Positions 18,189-27,789 of a stretch of DNA of 64,000 nt are shown here, piece by piece (the first letter of the stretch is position 1; the number at the start of each line of letters is the position of its first letter). The stretch comes from Paenibacillus allorhizosphaerae (GTDB lineage Bacteria > Bacillota > Bacilli > Paenibacillales > NBRC-103111), in contig NZ_CAJVCE010000011.1 in NCBI RefSeq assembly GCF_910594985.1, forward strand, positions 62,001-126,000. The letters are read 5' to 3'. The translations under genes and the position numbers were made by a program. Below the pieces are notes generated by a model. It had not been told where the DNA came from and ran no database searches. It worked only from the letters and a program-made list of their open reading frames with translations.

Positions 18189-18482
18189 ATGATCGATCAT
18201 ATCGTCATCATCAAATTTAGCGAAACGACGACCAATGAACAGTTAGCGGAGGTATGCGCTCGTTATAAAGCGCTAAAAGATCGCATTGCGGGCATTGTCG
18301 ACATCCAGGCGGGTATTAACTTTTCGGAGAAAAGCCAGGGCTACCAGGTGCTGCTGTCGGTCCGTTTTGAAAACCGCTCGGCGCTTGAGGCGTACGGACC
18401 GAATCCGGATCATCAGGCGGTCGCAGCCTTCATCCGCGATTCGGGAAGAGTCGACAGCATCGTGCTCGATATTGAAATATAA
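18189..18482 (+). CDS. Dabb (stress-responsive A/B barrel) family protein
   Basis: 97 residues, one ferredoxin-like alpha/beta barrel domain starting MIDHIVIIKFSET, with the late motif YGPNPDHQAVAAFI that is typical of the family. Such proteins form dimeric barrels; biological role in Bacillales is unknown. AGAAAAGAGGAC provides the ribosome binding site. Monocistronic, followed by a terminator. Confidence 0.88.
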   Translation: MIDHIVIIKFSETTTNEQLAEVCARYKALKDRIAGIVDIQAGINFSEKSQGYQVLLSVRFENRSALEAYGPNPDHQAVAAFIRDSGRVDSIVLDIEI

Positions 18483-18547
18483 TCATCGATCCGGGAAACG
18501 CCGTACGCGGCAAACGATCGGAATCGGTTCATCACCGATTTCGCAAA

Positions 18548-18599
18548 GAAAGGAAATGCTCTCTATGAGGTTGTCTTAGAGCAATTCCTTTCTTTTTTT
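18548..18599 (+). terminator. Intrinsic terminator after the Dabb gene
   Basis: AAAGGAA-TGCTCT pairs with AGAGCA-TTCCTTT and ends in CTTTTTTT. Confidence 0.8.
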
Positions 18600-18688
18600 G
18601 TGACGCAATTCACTTTCCGTTTGCGGGAGCGGCGATATAATGAGATGGAGAAGCTTCAATAAAACGGGTGCGAGCGCGGAGGGAACCT

Positions 18689-18862
18689 ATGATGGATAAA
18701 GAAATAACGAAGTTGATCGATATGCTGCATCTGGAGGAGAAGGAGATTTTAGAAAGGTTTCGCTTCACCCTGGAGGGGAAACGGTTGACAAAAGTAGAGG
18801 CGACGCGGTTTATTCATTTTCTTCGCGAAGAATTGGGAAAGAAAGCACCCCTTAAGCACTAA
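18689..18862 (+). CDS. Small helical protein, unknown
   Basis: 57 residues from ATG 18689, directly after GGAGGGAACC. Charged, predicted largely helical (LIDMLHLEEKEILERFRFTL), with no cysteine and no membrane segment. A clean terminator follows within 2 bp of the stop, so it is a one-gene unit. No family recognised. Confidence 0.6.
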   Translation: MMDKEITKLIDMLHLEEKEILERFRFTLEGKRLTKVEATRFIHFLREELGKKAPLKH

Positions 18863-18863
18863 A

Positions 18864-18898
18864 GGAGACCTAATTACATGGGTCTCCGTTTTTTTTAT
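18864..18898 (+). terminator. Intrinsic terminator
   Basis: GGAGACC/GGTCTCC with a ten-base loop and a run of eight T. Confidence 0.85.
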
Positions 18899-18943
18899 TG
18901 TTGCGAGTCATAGGAATGACGACGGTGATTTTTTTATTGTACA

Positions 18944-18977
18944 TTGACAATCCTTGTTACTTGATACAAAATGTATC
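18944..18977 (+). promoter_or_regulatory. Promoter with perfect inverted repeat upstream of the gene at 19015
   Basis: TTGACA at about 18944 is followed 15-17 bp later by an AT-rich -10 candidate inside GATACA-AAA-TGTATC (18963-18977), a perfect six-base inverted repeat that could be an operator. The regulator is unknown. Confidence 0.45.
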
Positions 18978-19014
18978 TATGGATAGAAGATCAGCAAGGG
19001 GGGGCCAATGAATC

Positions 19015-19266
19015 ATGCTGTATAAGGAAGAAGTCCCAACGGAACTTGTTGTTGGGAAAGAGTACACGCTTCGGCAAGTCGGCCTATTTATCAAAATGAA
19101 CAAAAACGTAATTGTGCTTAGCGATTCGATCGAATACTTCGCGAATATTCGCGATGAGAAGGTCCTCGTCGTGACGAAGGAAGAATGCTTTGCGCATTAC
19201 GTCGAAACGAACAGCTACTTTACGAAACGACCGACGAAAACGATCTACCATGTAAAAAAGCTATAG
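19015..19266 (+). CDS. Conserved-looking small protein, unknown
   Basis: 83 residues, ATG preceded by AAGGGGGG. Mixed alpha/beta composition with two hydrophobic strands (NVIVLSDSIEYF, EKVLVVTKEECF), no signal peptide, one cysteine. It has its own promoter with an inverted repeat and its own terminator. No family recognised; a small regulatory or stress protein is possible but unsupported. Confidence 0.6.
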   Translation: MLYKEEVPTELVVGKEYTLRQVGLFIKMNKNVIVLSDSIEYFANIRDEKVLVVTKEECFAHYVETNSYFTKRPTKTIYHVKKL

Positions 19267-19292
19267 CTTTCATGATATGGCCCCAGCAGCGT

Positions 19293-19346
19293 CCCTTTCG
19301 TGTAACAGTTTGGAGCAATCCTTTCTGGACCGAAAGGGTTTTTTGT
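19293..19346 (+). terminator. Intrinsic terminator
   Basis: CCCTTTCG (19293-19300) pairs with CGAAAGGG (19331-19338) and is followed by TTTTTT. Confidence 0.7.
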
Positions 19347-19452
19347 CGTTTACAAAACAAATATAAAAATAGTAATTGAAAAAAAACTCCACCAAAGATA
19401 TTATAAAAGGAGAATATCACCTCTAAATACGACACGAATAGGGGGTTACCGA

Positions 19453-20313
19453 TTGAAAACGGTACATGAAGCGGGAAATACGCTGCTTGCGATTCGGAGC
19501 CAGCTCAACGCTTTGACCAAAACGGAGGCGGTCGTCGCACAGTACGTATTGGAGCACCCGGAGGATGTTATTTACTTGTCCGTGACGGATGTGGCGGAGA
19601 AAGCCGGCGTCGGCGAAACGACGGTGCTGCGGTTTTGCCGCAAGCTGGGTTACCGGGGATTTCAAGATTTTAAACTGCTTCTCGCCCAGGACCTCGTCCA
19701 GCCCGCAGGGCATACGCCCGAAGAAGTGAAAGCAGGCGACGACCCGGGGACGCTGCGGCAGAAGATCGTCAATTCCCACAGCCGCATTCTGGAAGACACC
19801 GGGAAGCTGCTCGACGCAGGGAAGCTCGGTGAGGCGATCGAACTGCTTGCACAGGCGGATACGATCCATTTTTACGGGGTAGGTTCTTCCGGCTTGACGG
19901 CGCTGCAGGCGGCTCATTCGTTTTCCAGGATCGGGAAGAAGAGCGATGCGAAGCAGGATACGCACTTTCAAGCGATGTCTGCGTCGCTGCTTACGGGGAA
20001 CGACGTCGCTGTCGGAATTTCCATTTCCGGAAGCACGAAGGATACGATAGAGAACTTGCGTCTTGCGAAGGAAGGCGGGGCCCGCGTTATATGCATTACG
20101 CACAATGCCCGCTCGCCGATCACCAAGTTGTCCGATGTCGATCTGTTGATGGCGGCTAAAGAGAATCCGTTTCAAGGGAGCTCGCTGTCGGCCAAAATTT
20201 CACAGCTGACGGTCATTGATATATTGCTTGCCGGCGTGTCGCTGCGTCTGCAGGAGGCGGCGCACAAGTTCCGCGAACGGACGGCGAAGGCCGTTTCCGA
20301 AAAATTATATTAA
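19453..20313 (+). CDS. MurR/RpiR-family transcriptional regulator
   Basis: 286 residues. N-terminal RpiR helix-turn-helix (LTKTEAVVAQYVLEHPEDV, then VAEKAGVGETTVLRFCRKLG) and C-terminal SIS sugar-phosphate-binding domain (FYGVGSSGLTALQA, GISISGSTKDTIENL). Start is a TTG with a GGGGG ribosome binding site. The PhnP-like hydrolase follows after 17 bp, so the two are an operon. RpiR proteins respond to phosphosugars; the ligand is not known here. Confidence 0.92.
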   Translation: MKTVHEAGNTLLAIRSQLNALTKTEAVVAQYVLEHPEDVIYLSVTDVAEKAGVGETTVLRFCRKLGYRGFQDFKLLLAQDLVQPAGHTPEEVKAGDDPGTLRQKIVNSHSRILEDTGKLLDAGKLGEAIELLAQADTIHFYGVGSSGLTALQAAHSFSRIGKKSDAKQDTHFQAMSASLLTGNDVAVGISISGSTKDTIENLRLAKEGGARVICITHNARSPITKLSDVDLLMAAKENPFQGSSLSAKISQLTVIDILLAGVSLRLQEAAHKFRERTAKAVSEKLY

Positions 20314-20330
20314 CCGTGGGGGGTTATGCA

Positions 20331-21143
20331 ATGAAACTACATTTTCTAGGCACGGCCGCAGCGGAAGGATGGCCGGGGCTATTTTGCCGGTGCGAATTTT
20401 GTCAGAAAGCGAAGCAATTGGGCGGGAAAAACATTCGAACCCGCTCGTCGGTACTAATCGACGAAACGATCAAGGTCGATTTCCCTCCGGACACGTATTA
20501 CCACATGCTGCGGGATCAAATCGACATGGCGGCCGTCGAGCATTTGTTCATTACGCATACGCACACGGATCATTTGTTTGCCGCCGATTTGGAAAAGCGG
20601 ATGCCGGTATGCGCCAAAGGGGTTGAGCACCCGTTACATATTTACGGGCACGATCTTGCGCTTCACCACTGCGCCCGGGAGCTCGATTTGAAAAGCAAGC
20701 TGTACGAGCTTCATCTCGTGCAGCCGTTCCGTACCGTGCAGCTCGATGATGAAACGCAGGTGACGCCGCTGCTCGCAGACCATGACCGCAAACAAACTTG
20801 CCTGCTGTATTTCATTGAACGCAAAGGGAAGGCACTGCTGTACGGCAACGACTCGGGATGGTTTCCCGACGAAACGTGGACTTGGCTGGAGCAAAAATCG
20901 TTCGATGCGGCGATCCTCGATTGTACGAAAGGTCCGCTGCCGGGCCGGCGCAATCATATGAATATCGAAGCGGTGCTCGAGATAAACGAGCTGTTCCGGC
21001 AAAAGCGGATGCTGCGGGAAAACGGCCGGATCATCGCTACTCATTTTTCCCACAACTGCGGGCTGCTCCATGAGGACTTGGAGAAAGAGTTTTCGCCCCA
21101 TGGGGTGCTTGTGGCCTATGACGGCATGGTGCATCATTTATAA
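20331..21143 (+). CDS. MBL-fold metallohydrolase resembling PhnP
   Basis: 270 residues. Metallo-beta-lactamase fold with the dinuclear metal motif HTHTDH, upstream GTAAAEGWPGLFCRC and downstream NDSGWF and ATHFSHNCG. The CRCEFCQKAK segment followed by IRTRSSVLI matches the extra cysteine-coordinated structural zinc site of PhnP, which hydrolyses 5-phosphoribosyl 1,2-cyclic phosphate. There are no other phn genes nearby and the partner is an RpiR sugar-phosphate regulator, so a related cyclic sugar phosphate or another phosphodiester may be the substrate. Confidence 0.85.
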   Translation: MKLHFLGTAAAEGWPGLFCRCEFCQKAKQLGGKNIRTRSSVLIDETIKVDFPPDTYYHMLRDQIDMAAVEHLFITHTHTDHLFAADLEKRMPVCAKGVEHPLHIYGHDLALHHCARELDLKSKLYELHLVQPFRTVQLDDETQVTPLLADHDRKQTCLLYFIERKGKALLYGNDSGWFPDETWTWLEQKSFDAAILDCTKGPLPGRRNHMNIEAVLEINELFRQKRMLRENGRIIATHFSHNCGLLHEDLEKEFSPHGVLVAYDGMVHHL

Positions 21144-21290
21144 GCACGAATTAAGTACGCATCGCGGAATTGCGCAACGTAAAGCAATGGTAAGCCGTCC
21201 CGCTAACTACCAAGCTTAGGCGAGAACAACAAAACTTTCAGCGGACATGATATCCACCCAATCGAATCCAAGAAGAAAGATAGGGATGTT

Positions 21291-24200
21291 ATGAAGAAAG
21301 TCATATGTTGGTTAACCCTGCTTTGCGTATGGACGACCACCGTAATGCAAATGCAAGCTCCTGCCTTGGCTGCGGAGGACAATAGAGCCCCTTCGGCCGC
21401 CGCCGTAACCGTACCCCCGCTGCTCATTACGGAGGTCGTCCCCGACACGACCAACGTCGGCAGCTCGGACGGATACGAATTTGTCGAAGTATACAATGCG
21501 ACGGACCAAGCAATTGATTTTGCGGATTATGCGCTTGTGTACCGGTACCCGAGCGGCCCGCAAAGAGACGTGGTATGGAAGCCGGCGCAGCGGCATTTGC
21601 CGATCGCACCGGGCGGGACGCTCGTCGTGTGGCTTGGCAACGAGGCCAACCAGAGCAAAACGGCGGCCGATTTTAATGCGAATTTCGGTAGCAGTCTGAC
21701 GGACAACGTCAGCTTGGTGAAAGTAATGACCAATGGGCTCGTCAACGAAAGAATGCGGGAACTTCTCGTCGTGACGAACGCCGGGGAAGAAATCGCCGTT
21801 GCCGCATACAATGACGGTTCCTTTGACGTGGCGTCCAATAAAGGAGTTTTGTTCAAATACCCTGAGGACGGTTCGAATCGTATGGTGAAAACGAGCGCAC
21901 GGACCAAACCGGCTTCGCCCGGTACCGTCGAGCCCGGTCAAGTTCCGGAACGGCTGCTTCACTTGGGCGATGCATCGGCGCCTGCGATTACGAATGTTAC
22001 CCGCACAACCTCGGCACGGCCGCTTGAAAGTATCGAGATCGTAGCCGACGCCCGGGATGACGTACGGGTCGTCACGATGACGCTGTATTACAAAAATGCC
22101 GAGCAATCCGAATTCACACAGGTAAGTCTGGGAAGGGACCGCAGCGACGGGTTTTTCAAACATGCCGTCGATTTCATGAACACGATCGACAGCGAAGCAC
22201 TGCACTATTATTTTACAGCCTCCGATGGAACGCATCAGACAACCAGCGAGACTTACACCATCCCCATCATCAGAACCGACAACAATCCCAGGCTGAATTT
22301 AAAAGACGGAGAAGCCGTATCCGGCACGCGCCTCGTCCAGGCGACGATGAACGGCACCGCTCCGAGTAACTTAGCTCTATATCTCGACGGCACGGTCGTC
22401 GGTCATACGTACCGCAAGCTGGAGCAGCCAAGCTTCTTCGTATTCGAAGCGGAAGGTATCGATGCGACGTTTCAAAATGCAGTGACGATGGGTAACGACG
22501 TTGTCCACCTGCTCGATTATGCCATCGCCGGGTATACGACGGTCGCCGTGCCGATCGGACCGGAACGATTGGCCGAGGGCAGCAACACGATTACGCTTCG
22601 CGCCGGGTCCAAGAAGACTCCGTTCGAGACGACGCCCGGCGTCAATCTGGACGATTTCAACGTTCGCAACGTCAGGCTGATCATGGCGGACGGAACCGTC
22701 TTGCGAGACCCCAAGTACAGCGATCCGAAGCTCGTTTTTGACATGGGCGACGGAGGACGGTATTTGCCTGCGGTAGACTTTACATTCCAACTTTCGGCGG
22801 ATCGCATGACTTCGCTCGCGCTCAACTGGGATACAACCGGCATACGCGACGGCGAGCATTGGCTTAAGGTGGCAGCCCCTAATAACAAGGAGGCAGTCGT
22901 TCGGGTGGTGGTTGATAATACCAAGCCGGTCATCGAATCGACATTATCCGAAGGAAGACAGTACGTAGGCGCCTTTGTTGTCGATGCGGCCGTTTCCGAT
23001 CAAGGATCGGGACTTCCGTCCGTCAAAGCCACGCTGGATCTTAAACCGATTGAGTTGCCCTACCGTACGTCATCGGATCTGCTGACGCCCGGAAGTCACA
23101 CCTTCCACGTCACGGCCACGGATCAAGCGGGCAATGCGGCCGAGAAAACGGTCCGTTTTTCAACGGCGGAACCTTTGAGCGCAGCGATCCGGCTTATTTC
23201 GCCGGTCGACGGCGAGTCCGATGCCGGCACGCAGCCTTTGTTAAAGGTTAACGTAACTTCGTCGGTCTATGAGAACATGGATATCACATTCTTTAAAGGA
23301 AACAAGTACACCACTGCGAGTTCAGCGAATGTTAAAGCGTATACGAATCACTATCCCGTTGAGCCTCCGCAAACAAACGTGCCGGACGGCGAGCACGCGC
23401 TGAGCAAAGATGAGGCGGATGACGTCTCAGCCCAAGACGGGCGTTACTTGATTCAGGACTCGACGGAGCATTTTCCATATGTGCGCTTTGAAGTGAAGCT
23501 GGACGAAACCGTCGATACTCGGGATACGGTAGAACTTGTGTGGGGAGGCAAATCGCTTCCCGGACGAAAAGTGACGATGTACGCTTGGGATTACGGGCTA
23601 AGCCGCTGGGATGCAGTCGATTCGTCCATTCCGGAGACGGAGGCGGATTTCACGTTGCGGGGAACGGTCGACGTACCGCAATATGTCCGTAATCATACGG
23701 TGAACGTTTTGGTTCAGGACCAAATTCCAACGAGAGAGCAGTACGATTATACGATGGTCTGGCTTTCGGATACGCAGTTTTATACCGAGATGTATCCCGA
23801 CATCTATAGCTCCCAGGTGAACTGGATTCGGGATCGCAAGGACGAAATGAATATTCGATACGTCATTCATACGGGCGATATAGTCAACGAGGTCAACCAG
23901 GATTTCGAATGGCAGACAGCGGATCGTTCGATGCGCGTTCTGGAGCAAGCCGGCATCCCGTACGGCGTGCTGGCCGGCAACCATGACGTCGATGACAACG
24001 GCACGGTGAATTATACGAACTACGCCCGTTATTTCGGGGAAAACCGATTCAGTAACCAGCCTCACTACGGGAAGTCTTACCAAGACAACCGGGGCCATTA
24101 CGATCTCGTCTCCGCCGGCGGCAAAGATTATATGTTCCTTTATATGGGCTGGGACATCGGAGATGAGGAGATGGCCTGGATGAACGACGCTTTGGCGTCA

Positions 24201-25334
24201 CACCCGGAACGAACTGCATTCATCGCCGTGCATGATTATCTCAACCCTGACGGCGTCCGCTCGGAAACCGGCAACGCCATCTACCGAAACGTCGTCGTTC
24301 CGAATGCGAATGTCGTCGGCGTACTGAGCGGGCACTACACCGGCAGCTCGGTGAAAATCGACACGCTGGACGATAACGCGGACGGCGTGGCCGACCGCAC
24401 GGTGTATCAGCTGCTCAACGACTACCAGGGGCTGCGCGAAGGCGGATCCGGCTATTTGAAGTTGCTTCACTTCGATGCGGACAACGGTCAAGTCATCGTC
24501 AATTCGTATTCACCGTACAAGAACGATTACAACTTTTACGATCCGCCGCAAGCCGGATGGCAGGAGGAGCTGACGATGTCGCTCAACCTGGAGCCGCAGG
24601 TGAAACGGGTGGCGACGGATTACTTCGAAGCGAAAGTATACACCGGCGAAGCGATCGGTTCCGTCACGAACGTACCGAACGGGCAAAATGCGGAGATGAA
24701 GTGGAACGGCTTGAACACCAATCAGACGGCGCATTGGTATGTTCGTGCCGAAGACCGTCACGGCCGCCAGTTGAAATCCGAGCTGTGGAGTTTCTCTACC
24801 GGGCAAGCGATCGCCGCTCCTGCGAATCTGAAGGCGGCAAGTGTGACGGATACGAGCGTGACGCTGCAATGGGACCCGGTCAGCGATCCCGGCGGAAATC
24901 CGATTCGTTACGATATTTATCGGAACGGCAGCTTGTACCAAACCGTGACCGGCAGTGTCTATACCGCATCGGGACTAATGCCGAGAGCGGAGTACGAGTT
25001 TTACGTAAAAGCCGTAGATGCACAGGGCCGTACGTCTCAGCCGAGCGGCAGCATAATGGTGAAAACGCTGATTAACGCGTCTGTCGTGAGACGGCTTACG
25101 GAGGATTACATCGCTTCGGGACAATTGACCGGTCCGCTGGCAACTCAGTTGTCCGCTAAAATCAAACAGGCGGAACACCAGTTCGGCAAAGGCTCGCAAG
25201 ATCAGGCAGCCAAATTTGTACAAGATTACATTCAGCATTTGAATCAAGCTTCCATGCAGCAGCACATTACAGCCGGGGCGAGAGACGTCCTCAACGAAGC
25301 GGGAGCCGCGCTCTTGTCGGCATGGGGCCGTTAA
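21291..25334 (+). CDS. Secreted multidomain metallophosphoesterase (LTD, Ig-like, calcineurin-like, FN3, FIMAH-like)
   Basis: 1347 residues. A signal peptide ends near ALAAED (residues 27-29). A lamin-tail-like domain follows (about 40-170: LLITEVVPDTTN, YEFVEVYNATDQAIDFADY), then Ig-like modules (about 225-620), and a calcineurin-like phosphoesterase at about 820-1060 with VWLSDTQF, IHTGDIVNE, AGNHDVDDNG and SGHYTG metal motifs. A fibronectin type III domain (about 1180-1265, starting APANLKAASVTDTSVTLQW) and a C-terminal helical repeat (TEDYIASGQLTGPLATQL) like the FIMAH domain finish it. The first metal motif has Gln where many relatives have His (D-T-Q). Likely an exported or surface-attached phosphatase/nucleotidase. 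Confidence 0.88.
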   Translation: MKKVICWLTLLCVWTTTVMQMQAPALAAEDNRAPSAAAVTVPPLLITEVVPDTTNVGSSDGYEFVEVYNATDQAIDFADYALVYRYPSGPQRDVVWKPAQRHLPIAPGGTLVVWLGNEANQSKTAADFNANFGSSLTDNVSLVKVMTNGLVNERMRELLVVTNAGEEIAVAAYNDGSFDVASNKGVLFKYPEDGSNRMVKTSARTKPASPGTVEPGQVPERLLHLGDASAPAITNVTRTTSARPLESIEIVADARDDVRVVTMTLYYKNAEQSEFTQVSLGRDRSDGFFKHAVDFMNTIDSEALHYYFTASDGTHQTTSETYTIPIIRTDNNPRLNLKDGEAVSGTRLVQATMNGTAPSNLALYLDGTVVGHTYRKLEQPSFFVFEAEGIDATFQNAVTMGNDVVHLLDYAIAGYTTVAVPIGPERLAEGSNTITLRAGSKKTPFETTPGVNLDDFNVRNVRLIMADGTVLRDPKYSDPKLVFDMGDGGRYLPAVDFTFQLSADRMTSLALNWDTTGIRDGEHWLKVAAPNNKEAVVRVVVDNTKPVIESTLSEGRQYVGAFVVDAAVSDQGSGLPSVKATLDLKPIELPYRTSSDLLTPGSHTFHVTATDQAGNAAEKTVRFSTAEPLSAAIRLISPVDGESDAGTQPLLKVNVTSSVYENMDITFFKGNKYTTASSANVKAYTNHYPVEPPQTNVPDGEHALSKDEADDVSAQDGRYLIQDSTEHFPYVRFEVKLDETVDTRDTVELVWGGKSLPGRKVTMYAWDYGLSRWDAVDSSIPETEADFTLRGTVDVPQYVRNHTVNVLVQDQIPTREQYDYTMVWLSDTQFYTEMYPDIYSSQVNWIRDRKDEMNIRYVIHTGDIVNEVNQDFEWQTADRSMRVLEQAGIPYGVLAGNHDVDDNGTVNYTNYARYFGENRFSNQPHYGKSYQDNRGHYDLVSAGGKDYMFLYMGWDIGDEEMAWMNDALASHPERTAFIAVHDYLNPDGVRSETGNAIYRNVVVPNANVVGVLSGHYTGSSVKIDTLDDNADGVADRTVYQLLNDYQGLREGGSGYLKLLHFDADNGQVIVNSYSPYKNDYNFYDPPQAGWQEELTMSLNLEPQVKRVATDYFEAKVYTGEAIGSVTNVPNGQNAEMKWNGLNTNQTAHWYVRAEDRHGRQLKSELWSFSTGQAIAAPANLKAASVTDTSVTLQWDPVSDPGGNPIRYDIYRNGSLYQTVTGSVYTASGLMPRAEYEFYVKAVDAQGRTSQPSGSIMVKTLINASVVRRLTEDYIASGQLTGPLATQLSAKIKQAEHQFGKGSQDQAAKFVQDYIQHLNQASMQQHITAGARDVLNEAGAALLSAWGR

Positions 25335-25428
25335 ATCGGTAATGTATCGACTCCTAAGACGAACTTTATGGAGAAATCGTTTGTTTGAACGCAAATCATG
25401 AATAATCCCATATAGAAGGAGAATACAA

Positions 25429-26757
25429 ATGATTCCATCGAATGGTAAGAGCCCTGTTTCTTTTTTGCAAGGCCGATGGGTTGCCGGGTTATGTCTTTTC
25501 ACCGCGAGTGCGCTGTTGTTCGCCGGATGCAGCAAATCTCCGGGGCCCGAATCGAACGCGAAGGTAGAGGAGAAGCACGACCCCGTGACGATCAAGGTGG
25601 GGATCAAAGCTACGGGTTACTTAACCGAAGAGGAGTTCAACCGGTATATTACCGAACCCGTCAAGAAAAAGTTTCCGTGGATTACGGCGGAGCGCGTGAT
25701 CTACACGACGGGCAATCTTGAAAAAATCGTGGCGTCGGGCGAAACGCCGGATTTGATCGTCTCAAACAATATTAACGGATTCCCGCAGCTCGCCCAGCTC
25801 GATTTGCTCGATTCGATGGATTCGCTCATCCAAAAGCACGGAATCGACCTGAACCGCTTTGAGGGAGGGACGATCGACGCGATCAAGATGGGTGCCAAAC
25901 GGCAGGATATTGTGGCGCTGCCTTACTCGCGAAGCTTTGCTGTTTTGTATTACAACAAAGAAATATTCGACAAGTTCGGCGTGCCTTATCCGAAGGACGG
26001 CATGACGTGGGAACAAGCGACGGAGCTTGCCAAAAAAGTAACCCGGCTCGATAACGGGGTTCAGTATCGCGGGCTCGATCCGAATGTGGCGGAGCGGCTC
26101 GGAGCCCAGCTGTCAATGCCGTTAGTCGACTCTAAAACGAACCGCACGCTGATCAATACGGACCCATGGAGGAAAGTCGTCGGTCAAATGGCGAGCATTT
26201 ATCAAATTCCGGGCAACGGCAGCATCACGGTCAAAAGCGCGGGCGCCGAGCTGCTCAGCAAGAAAAGGCTGCTGGCGATGCTTCCCGAAGGCAACATCTT
26301 GTTCGGATACGGGCTGGAGACGTCCCCCGAGTTTTGGGATATGGTCACGATTCCGGTATGGCCGGAAGCTCCGAAAATCGGGATGAGTCCCGACGAACAA
26401 ATAATGGTATTGTCCAAAGTAAGCAAGCACAAAGACGATGCCGTACGCCTGCTGTCCGTCGTGCTCTCCGACGAGGTGCAGATGGATATGTCCAAAAACG
26501 GGCGAACGAGCATCATGAAGGACCCGAAAATTCAGGGGGCGTTCGCGCAGGATTTGGCCTTCATGAAAGGGAAAAACATTCAGGCTATATTCAAGACGCA
26601 GATGGCTAATTATGAAGCGACCCTCTACGATACGGCGTCCATTAACGGGCTCGCCGCGGCCTTGAAAAGCATTGTAACGCAAGGGAAAGACGTGAATACC
26701 GCACTCAGGGAAAACGAAGAAGCGGTGAACAAAAAAATAGACGAAATGATCAAATAG
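25429..26757 (+). CDS. Extracellular solute-binding lipoprotein (family 1, sugar type)
   Basis: 442 residues. Lipoprotein signal with lipobox LFAGC, lipidated Cys34, then a Ser/Pro/Glu-rich tether and the two-lobed binding fold (IVALPYSRSFAVLYYNKEIF, DKFGVPYPKDGMTWEQAT). In this family the protein feeds oligosaccharides or similar solutes to an ABC importer, but no permease or ATPase gene is adjacent, so it is an orphan or works with a distant importer. AGAAGGAG precedes the ATG. The PP2C-like gene starts 22 bp downstream. Confidence 0.9.
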   Translation: MIPSNGKSPVSFLQGRWVAGLCLFTASALLFAGCSKSPGPESNAKVEEKHDPVTIKVGIKATGYLTEEEFNRYITEPVKKKFPWITAERVIYTTGNLEKIVASGETPDLIVSNNINGFPQLAQLDLLDSMDSLIQKHGIDLNRFEGGTIDAIKMGAKRQDIVALPYSRSFAVLYYNKEIFDKFGVPYPKDGMTWEQATELAKKVTRLDNGVQYRGLDPNVAERLGAQLSMPLVDSKTNRTLINTDPWRKVVGQMASIYQIPGNGSITVKSAGAELLSKKRLLAMLPEGNILFGYGLETSPEFWDMVTIPVWPEAPKIGMSPDEQIMVLSKVSKHKDDAVRLLSVVLSDEVQMDMSKNGRTSIMKDPKIQGAFAQDLAFMKGKNIQAIFKTQMANYEATLYDTASINGLAAALKSIVTQGKDVNTALRENEEAVNKKIDEMIK

Positions 26758-26779
26758 TATAGTAAAGTAGGGAGATTCT

Positions 26780-27616
26780 ATGGAAGTCATCGAAGCGAGT
26801 GTTCTTTCGAAGACCGGCGATCCGCAAACGTGTGAGGACCGATACTGCGTAACGGAGGATTATGCTTGTGTGATCGACGGGGCGACCGACGTGTCGGGCA
26901 AACGGTACAACGGGCGTACATCCGGGCAAGTGATCTCAGGGGTCATTGCCGAGACGATCCCTATGCTGCCGGCAGATGCGGACATCAGAGAAATCATCGA
27001 TATCATCAATGAAACGTTGATCCGTTATTATAAGGCGCAAGAGATGTACGATTCGGTCACGGAGTCGCCGTACACCCGTCCTACCGCAGCGATGATCCTA
27101 TACAGCCGAAGCCGGCATACCGTATGGATGGTGGGCGATTGCCAGTGCATGATCGACGAAGAAGCGCATACGAATCCGAAAATCGTCGATGACATCATCG
27201 CGAATACGAGATCGCTATTCCTCGAAGCGGAAATTCGGAAAGGAAAGACGGTCGAGGAGCTTCTGGAGAAGGATACCGGCTTCGAAGCGGTGCGTCCGTT
27301 CATCCAAATGCAATATTATATGCAAAATTTGCAGGAACCCAACCAGTACGGCTATATTGCCGTCACCGGCTTTCCATTCGACCTGGGTCAAATCAAGACG
27401 GTGTGCGTCAAACCGGATGCAACATCGCTTGCGCTCGCATCGGACGGCTACCCAACCATCCGGCCGACGCTGCAGCAGTCGGAAGACGCCCTTCGGGATA
27501 TACAGGAGTGCGATCCGCTTTGTTTCCGGGAATACAAGCTGGCCAAAGGGCTGGTGAAAGGAAACGCTTCTTTCGACGATCGGACCTACATAAGGTTGCG
27601 GTTGAAACCGAGATAA
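26780..27616 (+). CDS. PP2C/PPM-type phosphatase-like protein
   Basis: 278 residues. Although divergent, the PPM metal-site acids can be followed in order: EDRY near residue 19, VIDGATDVSG near 33, MVGDCQCM near 117, LASDGYP near 220 and ASFDDRTYIRL near the C-terminus. That suggests an active Mn/Mg-dependent serine/threonine phosphatase fold. There is no cognate kinase or anti-sigma factor next to it. It is probably co-transcribed with the upstream solute-binding lipoprotein, an unusual pairing whose meaning is unclear. Confidence 0.78.
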   Translation: MEVIEASVLSKTGDPQTCEDRYCVTEDYACVIDGATDVSGKRYNGRTSGQVISGVIAETIPMLPADADIREIIDIINETLIRYYKAQEMYDSVTESPYTRPTAAMILYSRSRHTVWMVGDCQCMIDEEAHTNPKIVDDIIANTRSLFLEAEIRKGKTVEELLEKDTGFEAVRPFIQMQYYMQNLQEPNQYGYIAVTGFPFDLGQIKTVCVKPDATSLALASDGYPTIRPTLQQSEDALRDIQECDPLCFREYKLAKGLVKGNASFDDRTYIRLRLKPR

Positions 27617-27789
27617 AGGCGTACATGCAGAGAAGTCAAGTAACCTTATGGTTCTTGGCTTCTTTTAACGCGGTAGACGAGCGTCCGGACAAAAAAGTTA
27701 GCTCCGCTTGTATGCTGTAGGGCAAGGACACAGTCCATCGGGTCATGATATGTGTATATTATTTTATAAACCACAAGGGAGTGAGCTTA

